Position numbers and translations under genes: made by a program. From assembly GCA_944470555.2 (NCBI GenBank), contig OX104130.1, forward strand, positions 76,327,160 to 76,391,159: a DNA stretch of 64,000 nucleotides, written 5' to 3'. Shown here piece after piece: positions 37,901 through 49,908 of this stretch. This DNA comes from Heterobilharzia americana. Taxonomy: Eukaryota; Platyhelminthes; Trematoda; Strigeidida; Schistosomatidae. The notes below the pieces were generated by a model. The model had not been told where the DNA came from. It ran no database searches and worked only from the letters and a program-made list of their open reading frames with translations. The number at the start of each line of letters is the position of its first letter. The first letter of the stretch is position 1.

Positions 37901-40900
37901 TCATCACCCAGTATAAATACTATTCAAGTTATCCAGTAGTAGTAGTATAGTTTGAAAGTTATAGTAGGCTGTTATTTCATCTTATTTATACTGTAAGAAT
38001 ACGTGGTTTACGCAAAACAGCAGTTGTTGGAGGTTGCCTTGAACGAGTCGAAACTGTGTGTTCAAACACAAAGTCAGTACAATTTCACTCTTTTGTCTTC
38101 AGTATCCATATAGCCTATCTACCTACCTACCTTACACTTTTGTCCTTCTAAGTTTTTTATTTATTCTTACTAAAGTAGTAGTAACAACAAACCACATGAT
38201 ATAATAATTCACGCTTCCTACTCATTATTGGCTTATTTATCTAATGTATCAATAAAGTAACTATCTCCTTTGAGCTGCATATTTCTACGCTGTACAATAA
38301 TAATCCACTTTTTCTTAACAGTTTTTTCAGTCTACAGGACTTAACTTCACTGCCATAATATCCTCAGAATAACTGACTTTGTACTACCTAGTGTTACCTT
38401 CAGATTAGTTTGTTACATTGTTCTATGAAAAAAAGCTTTTCTAACTGAACAATATATTTCAGTATCAAACGGAGTTCTAGTACTCGTAAAGTTGTCATTT
38501 CTTCTCGTTGATAAGTTGAGGAAACTATAAAACCTAAACATAAGAGTTACTGTTAAGTGTCTCGAAACCTTGAATATCATCGAGTTGTATCCTTTAGCTA
38601 GAGAATCACATTCACTATTCTACAGTATCGTAGAGCAACTGCTTCTTGAAGGATAACCCTTCACACAAAGTGTGAGATTCCTTCTTCGTTCGGCTTTATC
38701 CTCATTGTTTCCTAAAATCACTCGTTTATTATGAGTATCTTAGCAAGTGGGATGGGAAGACAGAACTCATAAAACAACAGTAATAATGACCAACAAAAGG
38801 AACAAGATATGTGCTTCTATAAACCAACAGCTTTATTTCAACACACTCGTCTCATGATATTTGAAGAGATTCTTATGGTGGACAGTGCCTACTAGTGGAC
38901 CAGGTGACCCACATCCCGTCCTTTCCGAGACTCGTCAGCTGAATATACCTGCCTAGCAGCAAGTATTGTCCCCACCCGGACTCTAACGCGGGACCGGTAG
39001 CTCGGAACGCCAGGTCATCATCCACTAGACCACCGAGCAGCGATAACTGCTTCTTGCCTGATGGGTATAGTTTTAATGTTGTTGCTTGTATTATACCGTT
39101 GTTGATTGGACCGAACTAATCAGTCTCTGTTGGCATTTGGGGTCCTGTACGAACGCCTCGATATTGACTGTGTTTTAATTATGCATAGTAATGATGTGTA
39201 GTGGCTAACAGTGGAACCCAGAATGCGCATTTCGTCCTGTTTGGGACTCGTCAGCTAGGTATAACACAAGCAATAATACTTAACTTTTTTTGATAGGTTT
39301 TATTGACAAAGAATAATAAGTTTCTACTAAGCTCTAATGAAACTTAAAATAATTGAACATGGAATTAATTTTGACCGTTTCTTTCGAGAGGAGTGAATGT
39401 AAATCCCGGAATCCTGTTGAATTTTATAGTGTTATCTTATGATGATATGATATATATGCTGTGAAATATTTCGCTACAGTGTAACTCAACTTTGGCAAGA
39501 AGAGAATTAAAATAAACTGTAGTGTTGTCAAACCAGGATATCAAACAAATCTATGCATTCAGTGACTTTGTATACTCCTTAACTACCTATGGAACCCGAA
39601 AATTACTTGCTTCGACCCTCAAGATTATAAGATATTCTGTACTTTATGGTTTTAAGTTGCATGAACTATGACTAAAACCAGTAGTACGGAGGTATCTATG
39701 TTACAGAGAAAATCAGTTACGATTTTTAGCTATGGTAATACAGATTCAAATATAATACCGAACAGGAGTTCCCTCGGCGGTCCATTTATCTTTCCATCAC
39801 AAGATATTTTGGGCGTGAAACCCAGATAGATCACTTCATGCCAAGTGAATTCGAAGACTGAGCAGTAAACAATGTTCATTACAATGTCATGTTGTTGAGC
39901 TATACAGTCATTTTGCACACCTAGTTTCAAAGACTTTCATCATCACTTCGTATTCACACACGGATAGTGATCAGAATCTACTCGCCGCTTCACATACTCC
40001 TGATCTGCGTGAAAAAACCTGAACATTTTAGTAATTAAAGCCCCTTCGATGTATCTCTCAAGGTCGTTGTTTAAAACAAGCATAGCTTAACGACAACCAA
40101 CGGCTGATGAAAGCAACTGAATTGGTCGATAAACACATGAAGCATCAATTTGAAATCCGAGTACATGTGCAACAGTCTTCTGAGGAATTGATTATGATGA
40201 ATGAATATTTCGTCAATCCTTGTTTAAATCAGCCAGTATACATTATTAAAAAAGACCATGAGATTTCCTTGAAAGTATCTGATACATGTTTTTTTGTTGT
40301 CTCATTTCAAACTACCAGAATATTGGTACCTCTGGGGATTATAGATAGTGGAGTACAAATGTTTCTGCTCAGGTTGAGTAAGTTTCAATACTTGTAAATT
40401 TTATTTAAGATGCTTGGCATTCGGAACGTCTACCACAAGTAAAAATGAGAGCTATGAATAATATGAGTTTTGAAAGATTCATTGTCGATGAAAGATCCCA
40501 AATTGGCGGGATTGGCATTTTTATTGATCTATCAAATGCAACCTCCAAGCAAATTGGTGATTGGACAGATGCTAAGACAGCTAAAAGAGCAATGAAACTA
40601 TTGCAGGTAAAAATAAAATGAAGATTAGAAATTTTGTGTTAATTGAATCGAACAAGCACTCTATTACCAGTCATACGACTCATTAGAGTTTTTTTATGTC
40701 TGAATTAAAGTGTTTCCAGTACTAACCAGCTACCTTCCTCTGTTGAGTCCGACGACCATTTGATTGTGACTAGGTTTTTACTAATTTATGAAACGTTTTT
40801 AAAATACTGATTATTTGGTCAGTAGTGTGCACGTATCGCATAACAATTGTTTTAATATTTTAAGACTACGGTTATCTGATTTGAATATTTTAGTGTTGAT

Positions 40901-43900
40901 TCGTAGCATTTATATTCTGTCTAATTGTACTTCTTCTGTCAAAAAGTATGGCTCTGATAAGCATCTAGAAATATTTCAACAGTTATACTATGTCTTTTAG
41001 TGAAGTGTACTACTGAACAACATGAGTAACATGGCAGCATTCACTAGTCGGATCGGAGACGTTTCGTCTGTTTGAAATCCAGAACATCAGAGGTCTATCC
41101 AGACAAATTCAGTTCATGTAGCTAAATCTTTCAGACTACTTGAGCCTGCCTTGCTGACTTGAAATGATTGGTATGCCTTAAATAGGATGATAGTTTTGTA
41201 AATTATTGATGAAGTGCACAGTTCACGATGACATTTCTCATAGGTGAATGGTTTTTCAACTGCCCAACTATAGTGTGCAGAGAATATGATAAAATGCTTC
41301 AGTCATTGGAAATCAAAATGCACTCAGTAACCACGTGCATTCTCATGCACTAAACAGCAAGTTTTACCTATTGCATAAAGGTTAATGATACTACCTGGCT
41401 ACCCAAACCTTGGTAGGTGGTACGAGGTTAGTATGGGTGACGTCACCGGTTTGAGGTCGAATACCTCGATCACTAGCAACCATTAACTGATGCATGCTAT
41501 ACTATGTGTGAACTCAGAAATACAAAATTTTATTTTTCAACCTAAATTACTTGCCTGCACAATATTGCTGTTCCGAAAATATTCAAAGGATAGGTTCATG
41601 TGCTGTGGAACAGTGAATAAAAGGCTGAACATCAAAATTATCCTCGATTATGTCTTTATTTAATTGAATTAGACCGTGTTCCCAAGGTTAACAGCAACTA
41701 CAAAGTACGTTCACAATCGTTGAAGTTAGAAACAGTAGAAATGGATCACTTGATTCGATGATATTTTGTGTAATAGTAGGATAAAAGTAAGATATTTCAG
41801 TAGTAATGATAATCTCATATTAACCTGGTTGGTGAACTGACGTCTGTAAATGAGGATGACATATGAAGCAGAAAGAAAACGTGTGTTGTGACAGACTGTT
41901 ATAGCATGTGACACGTAAATCTGAGGTGAAACCTATGTCTTGAGCGATAAAGATGAGTAGTATGAACTAAATAAAGAACTGTATCGCTGGATAGTCTACT
42001 CAGATGTAATAATATCTTCCTGATTGTATCAGACATTCATATCAAAGAATTCGTCGTATTGAAATCTCAAATAATGACTTAAAAAAGTCTCCTTGATCTT
42101 CAATCGTTCATTAATGTTAAGTGTAACGTAAATTCATGATGAATACCAATTTAAAGCCAATAAATACCCACAAAACTTAAAAACTGATTTCTCATAGCAT
42201 TAATTAAGTGTAATTTTAACGAAGAACATTTTTCTCAACAAGTTCTCATTAGGTTCTGGAATCATAAAATGAAATTTTACAGGATAAAAATCGCTACATT
42301 TGAGATAAAACCATTTTCAAAATGGAATAAGATTTAAGGATTGCAAGGAAACCAATTTTTCTTTTTAAATTTGTTTGTATTAATATGACATATAATCATA
42401 TAGATGAAGAATATGATGGTAAGAGAAAAGACTCTGGGATAGCCAACATGATTTTAACTTCTCATCTTGTATATATCAATTTAAGTATTCCTGTGGAACA
42501 AGTTACATAGGGTGGAAGATTAGGTAAGTGTATTTCCGAAAACAAAAACATTTATCAAATTGCTTTGAAAAAGGTGAAGTGAAAGAGGTGAAAAGTTTCA
42601 TCCCAGTCCACCTAGTAGACACAGAGTATCACATAAAGCTTTTAATATCATACCTTGTGTACCAATAATAATACCACATGTATGTAACTAGCCAACCTCT
42701 GCTCAATGTAGCTGAGGTTATCTCAATAAGATTGACCAAACCTGAATTTGACATTCAAAGAGAATATGTTCAATACTTGTTCATCCTTTGGTCTTCAATA
42801 AACTATAGATCGAATCTTGTCTTTCATATTCGTTGTCTCTTTCTTTTACCATCACATTCTTCATCTGTATTTATGTCATCTTAATATTGAAAAATTTTTA
42901 CAGTCTCTTAGTCATATCCCATTTTGAGAATGTACTCACCTTAAACTTAGTTTGTTTTACAGTGTAAAATTGTATTTTATAGCTGTAGAACCTGATGAGA
43001 ACTTATTGAGAAGAGTGTTCTTCTTTCAGAATAGTATTAGCTCGTGATTTGTCCTGTGGTGAAAATCATCTGTAAAAAGCTACGAATCTAGTCTTTCCCG
43101 TACATAAATCCTGCAATGGATGACAGAAAAGACGATGTTTCTGTTTTCAGTATCGATTAAAGCTGATCTGCCCAAAAATGAGGTGTAACCAGTTAGCTAA
43201 ATAGCATAACATAACGATTAACTGAGACCAGTAATACTATCTAAGATTCTATGCAAACATGTGTTAGATACCAACAGTAGAAGTCCAGTAAATCAACAGA
43301 AGGACACTGTTAACCATAATTTTCAACAGTTCACTTTGCAAAAACGTTGGGTACTTTATCACATCAGTTTGGTGGAAAATGCTGTAACAATAAGACTAGT
43401 TTGACAATAATTATAGGTAGTGGCTAACAGTGGAATCCAAGACGCGCATTTCTTTTTACCTTGAGCTCCTCAGCTAGATTTGTCAACCTTCTAGTGAGTG
43501 ACCTTGTCACCACTCAGACTCGAACCTGGGGTGTATCGCTTCACTACACCACTGAGTCATCACAGCTGTTACTTATCCCATAGAGTATAGTTTTCATGTT
43601 ATTGCTTTTAATTGTGCATCGTTGATTGAAGCGAACTGATTGATCTCTATTAACATATACATCATTATTATCGAACTGAAATTACAGGCAATAGTAAGGC
43701 ATCCGCACATCAGTCTATGTACCAATAAAGACCAGCCAGTTAGGTCCAATCAATAAAAGAAATTATAATATAAATAAAGCCAGCTGCCTATGGTTCCCAA
43801 TCTCAATAATAGGACAAATACAAATGTAGACAAAAGCAAAAAAATATTGCTGTTTGTTTCAACAATTAAACACAGTCTACTTCTATCAACTTCGACAATG

Positions 43901-46900
43901 CCATGCTAACTGCCTCTTGGTAATACAGACTAATGGCTAATTATTATTTTAAAAAAGTATAAAGTTGGACATTGTATTTTATTTTTCCCTAATTAATATT
44001 TCATTGACACCGGGAAATGATTGAAGGTGAAATGAGTGCCTGGGTTGTGGCAGGGATCGAATAAATGGTCTTCAGATTACCTACTCGTCACTTTCACAGC
44101 TGTATCTCACAAAACATTCGGCAGAGTTCCAGATCACTAAATATTACTGAAGCCACTGTTTTAAATCCTGTTACAGCTTGGGTTTTCATCCAACCTTCAG
44201 TCATCAGCCCATACCCAGAATATTAGTCTACCAAATCACAGTTATCTTAGATCATCTAATCAATAATATTGTACTATTATCATTTTAGGAAGCTACTCCT
44301 GGACGTACAAAACATCTTATATTCTATAAAGAATCAAAAGCATTCGATATTGCTTTCAAAGTTTTTGAATTTTGGTTAAGCGATAAAATGCGTCAACGTG
44401 TAAGATATTTTCGATGAATTTAATGCATTTTTTCGACTTGTGTAGGAGAAAAATACAAGGCAGCTTGTAATAGGTAAAGGGATTACATTTGATTTCGTAA
44501 ACACCTGGTAATATGACTACAAGCTTGGCTAAGGGATGAATTTTCATCAAGATAAAAGTAGTACTTGAAAATTGTGGTAGTGCGTAATTTCACATTATAT
44601 GGTTCATTTAATATAACACATAATGATCCATTATCATTTACTGAATGATATTTCAGTAGTTACTGGAGTACATTTTAAACGTATTCTTAAATGGTTAAAA
44701 ACCCAGCAAGAACTCACAAACTGAATTCGATATCCACGAACAACAACAACGACAACTGTATAGTCAAATAAGGTGACTTTAAAGACCAACCGAACAACTG
44801 ATAAAATGGCCAATTATATTCCTTTATTTTATGAAGAACTACCATCCAATTTGAAATACTGAAACTTGATTGGTTATTTCACTTGCTGTTAGGTTGCTCG
44901 CTAAAGACACTTCTGATTGATAAATAAAGGTTGCAAACTATTAACAGGATGTAGTTTGCAAATCAACAGAATATGACTGTTGTTCAGCTAGTTAAGGATA
45001 CAACAAAAAGCATCACCGATTCTAACATTAAAATCCAAGGAGTTGTGAACGTTTTGATATATACCATCTGCATGTAGACATACACCAATTCTTGGCAAGG
45101 ACATACAAACTGTTTTTTAATCAGGTAAAACAAGCACTAGACTCTTACAAAACATGGTAAATCTTAAAATTACTCCAAATATCCCGTTGAAAACTAAGTT
45201 CTGAGAACTTTGTTCCTAAAAATTCAGGCATATTCTGCATTGGATATAAGTGTTTTGATATACTGAAGCAATATCTCTTGTTACAAGGTCAAATGTCAAG
45301 ACAGCGAAATACTCAAATAGAATTCAGGTTCTTAGGTAACAACTAACTCTTGGTAAGTATTCGTCTAGTCTGTAGTTATGTTGCTGCAGAGGGGATATGT
45401 GCAGAAAAGTGTATATAAATTTAACGGTGTCCAATCACTCATCCAACACAACAATCTGGAAGGAAAAAAAAGAAGAAATCCCAACATAAAGAATGTAATT
45501 ACGATGAATAATAGAAGGCGATCGATAAAAGTTAATTAACACTAAGAAGATAAGGTAATCTGGAAATCGGAACCGGAGAGTGGATGGGTGACTTTTCAAA
45601 AAAATAACACTTATAATGAATAAAAAGTCTCCATGAACAACCAGTTACAGTCAAGACTAACTGAAATGACAGATTTCCCGCCCTTTGATGCTGCGATAAA
45701 ACAACAATAAAAGCCTCACAAATGAAACACCTAGTTCACAAATTGCTACAACACTAAAGGGAGAAAAGATTCAGCTAGTGGATAGCAGGTGAAGACAGGA
45801 GTAAGACAAGGTTGCCGTCTACTATCACCCATGATCTTCTTGATTGTGGTCTACTGGACTGAACTGGATCGTGCAACAAACAGTGAGGAGCGAGAAGATG
45901 GGCATACGCTGGGTGGACGGATGAATAGACCCCAGAAGAAGAGTTGGATTTCGCCGAAGATTTATGTTTAATGTCGCACAAACTCGAAGACCTACAGGCA
46001 AAAACCAATAAGTTGACGAAAGAGGCTGGGCAGCGGAGACGGGACTTCAAGTGAATGTAGAGAAGACGGAGGTGATGAAGATCCCAACCAACACCACCAC
46101 TAACAACAACAACAACAACAACAAGCTCTAATCACTATCAACGGGAAGAGCCTAAAGGGAGTTGTCTCTTTCACCCATCTAGCAAGTCAGCATCGTTTCA
46201 ACTACAGGCGGCGGCACAGATGAGGGTATCAAAGCCAGGATTGGAAAGACACCAAGACAGGCCTTCATTAACTTGAAACCAAAGTGGAGATCTACTGCAC
46301 TCAGCCTAAAGAACAAGACTCCGATTTTCAAACACCAACGTCAAGTCAGTGCTTCTATGTGATGGTTGAGAGACTTGGCGCGTCACGAAAGACATTTCTA
46401 ACAAGCTCCTGACATTCATCAACAGCTGCCGCCTACGCTCGATACTGAAGATCAGATGGCCGAAAAGAATAAGCAACAAGGAACTCTGAGAACGAACCAA
46501 CCGAAAACCTATCACCCAGTAAATATGCAGAAGAAAATGGTGATGGATTAGGCGTACACTGAGAAGACCGATTAGGGACGTCACGCGTCAGGCCAAGCCT
46601 TTTGGGTGGAATCCAAAGGGGAAGTGACGATTTAGTCGTGCGAGGCGAGGGTGATATGTGGATTATGTGAGGAAGAAATGAAAGCTTGTGCGCAGTCGTG
46701 GCGCCAGGTTGAAATGACTGCAGAGAATAGAGTGAAATGGAGGTGTGCAACTGAAGCCCCATATATCACTAGGAACCCAAAGGAATAATAATAAAAAATA
46801 GTGGATAGCAGGTTCGAAACCCGCCCCATCTACCGAGGTTCAGATAGTCAAGCAGTATCACCAGTCCTCACACACTAGGTTTGGCTCATTACCTAGCACA

Positions 46901-49872
46901 CGAATGTAGACCAGGTTGCTGAGTGCCTTTCTTCTCCCACTTTTCTGACAGTATCAAAAGTTATCTCTTGATAAAAGCATCTTTACAGACCTGACAACGT
47001 GATTCAACAAACCTTTTACTAGAATTAGTTTCGTCACATGATTTCAATGATTAATCTAATCATTTCAACACTTTTTTTGAATTTTGTGATTAGATTTTAA
47101 GGGTTAAAGATGATAAAGAAAAGGCATTTAAGAAAATACCTGGTTTACAAAATGTAATGCCTGAGGAATACGGTGGACAAAATGGTCCAATTAATGATTT
47201 AATCGGTAAGTTGTGTGTACCTTCAATCATTTTGCTACTCTGATTTGAAATTATAAAAATGAAAAGTCATCGAAACAGGAAATAGCTTCATTAATGACTT
47301 GTAAATTCTCTTGCCTTTATCTAACGTACTATTTCTACGTGCCATTTTATATGTAATATATTACTTAAAAGTTACCGCAAAAACGGACAAGAGGGAATTC
47401 GTTGAATATATGAAGAACTAAAGGTCTCATTTCACTATTCCAAGGTATATGAGAGAATGAAACTGAACTGAAATGTAACCAGTTACTGTTATGAACATTG
47501 GGATAAAGTGAACAGGAGGTACAATGACCTAAATTTAAAATACTTCTGAGATACTTTATGAAAATGAAAATCAGGTTACGCATAAGAATCACATCTCATG
47601 GTTTGCTTGTGTAAATTTCAACATTAATTATCGAATCCTTGATAATTACCACCAATGAGGAGCCAGTTGATTTCGCATCTGTGAAACCATATTTAGGAAG
47701 CAACTATATTCGAGTCTTCGAGAATGTGGCGGTTACAGTCAAAGTGACCGACAATTGTCTTCCATCCATCGCACTTCTATGTCTTCCTTGCTAGTTAGTT
47801 ACAAGTCAATACAATCTTCATAATACTTTTCTTGTCCTAGTCTATAATTCCAAGAATATGAACACATGGACAGGTTCCTTCTAGTTACGGAATAAGTTGC
47901 TAAACATCAAGGTACTGTGTCAGAGGTCAGTAGGTGTTATTTCTCAGCTTAAAAGATTTCACTACATAAACTGTTCGTACTTCCGCTTGAGTACAGCTCA
48001 CACTGAAATACCAAATACTCCTCGTTGATAAGTATCAATAAATTCACAAACTTGGGGAGCTAGGTTTTCTAATATCTATAATCAGCTTATTATTATTTGT
48101 CTGTCGGGACCCTAGTGGAACATAGGGCTTCAGTAGCACGTCTCCATTTCATTTTCTTCTCTGCATTCTTTTCCAACTGGCTCCACCGCTGCCCAGATGC
48201 TTACATTTTTCCCCATCACGGAAACCCAACTAGTAGTTTCCCATTTCGATTCCTTTCGACGACTTGGCCTGATGCGTGATATCCCCCTTAAAGGGTCTTC
48301 TCAGTGTATGTCCAATCCAATCCATCTCCACTTCCTTCGGCATATTTGTCAGGCGATAGGCTATTGGTTGGTTCGTTTATGGGCCAGCCAGAGTCCCTGT
48401 TGCTTATTCTTATTCTTCTGGCCATCTAATCTCATCTGAACTTCAGTATCAAGTGAGCAAGCGTAGCGGCAGCTGTTGATGACACATGTCTGCAGCTCGC
48501 TCCAAATACTTTACGTGACGAGCCAACAATCTCAACCACGACATAGAAGCCTGTTCTGCTTCACTTGCCAGTGTGTCGTAGAAATGTCTTTTGTCTTTCC
48601 GTACACTCTTCTTCACTTCATTGTCCAATGCAGTGTTTCGGAGGTTGGACTCAGTTACTCTCCTCGTTCCTCATCCCTCCACTGCACTCCAATGGTTCAT
48701 CTTCTGGTTCACCACCATCCCCCAACCTCCTCTATCAGCCTCTATGTGTCCGTAGAGATCCATACCCTCACCATCTTTCTTCTTCCTTCACAATACGGTT
48801 ATGCAGGTATCCTTCCACGTAGCTTCCAGAGAGTTCCAGTGTTCTTCCATGCAGGTTCCCTCAGGGATGCTGCTCAATATCTCCCATTTTGTACTGATGA
48901 CCGATGACGTCAAGATGTCCTTTATGGTTTCGTCCTTCAGCTTCTGTTCTGTTCCGGGTGTTCAACTTGAACTGTGGCCAAGCACCAACTTCAATGGAGG
49001 CTTTCAACTTGATTTTGAAGTCAGGTTCCTTCCACTATATAGTGAGTGGTGGGAACCACCTACATCTGCTCCCCTTCTTCACCTGATCTTATGTCCAGTG
49101 GTAGGTTGGCTGCCTCTCCACTTTCTTCACATTGAGATGAAGTCGATCTGATTCCTAGTGTGTCTGGTGAAATCAACTCCATATCGCTGCCTTGTGAATA
49201 TCCTTGTGTTTGTACACACTGCACTGCCTACAATCACCAAATCGTTGAATTCGCAGGAGTCTGCAAACAGTTCTCCATTCCCGTTCATTTCACCGAGTGC
49301 CTCTCTACCCATGATGAGTTCTCCTGTGTTGTCCACTCCCATTTTGGCATTCATGTCACCCCACCCATTAGAATGAATTTTGATGTCACCATCTGAGGTG
49401 GGTGGAGTCTTGTCCACTACTGATTGTAGTTGTCTATAGAATTCCTCCTTCTCCTCTTGATCTGCATTATTTGTAGGTGCATAGCGTATTGTATAATTGT
49501 ATAGTTGTGACTCTCATTCCATTTGACTTGAATCTCGCTGTCATGATCCTGATCCTGATGCTGGAAGAGATTGGTCCCCACTGCATGAGAGGGAGGCTTC
49601 GATGCTCTTGGGAGGGGGACATCATGATAAACACTCCAACACTCAATGTGCTCGTGGTTTTCGTTTGGGTGACAATATCGGAGTAGATAATTGACTCTAC
49701 TCCAGTTGACAGTTTGGAGAGTCCACTACCATTCCATCTGCAGGTTACTCACAGATTCCTAGCACTTCTATGCTATACCTTCTCATCTCTTCTGCAACAT
49801 GGGCAGCATTGCCAGCTAGCCAGCTTCAAATATTGTTTGGATATTCCATGTCCCCATGTTTACTTTCGGTTT

Positions 49873-49908
<36 letters not shown>

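Larger units (their letters stand above)
36153..40318 (+). other. Intron 2 of the CRAL-TRIO gene (4.2 kb)
   Basis: Contains repeat E (36240-36400), family B copies, RTE copy 7, family A copies and a possible family C hairpin at 37795-37925. 37930-38880 and 39270-40318 show no other recognisable feature. Confidence 0.75.

Noticed and set aside
40371..40377. Donor site at 40373 for exon 3
   Set aside because: It would end the exon in phase 2 and put exon 4 out of frame with an early stop; GTAAGT at 40378 restores the CRAL-TRIO frame.
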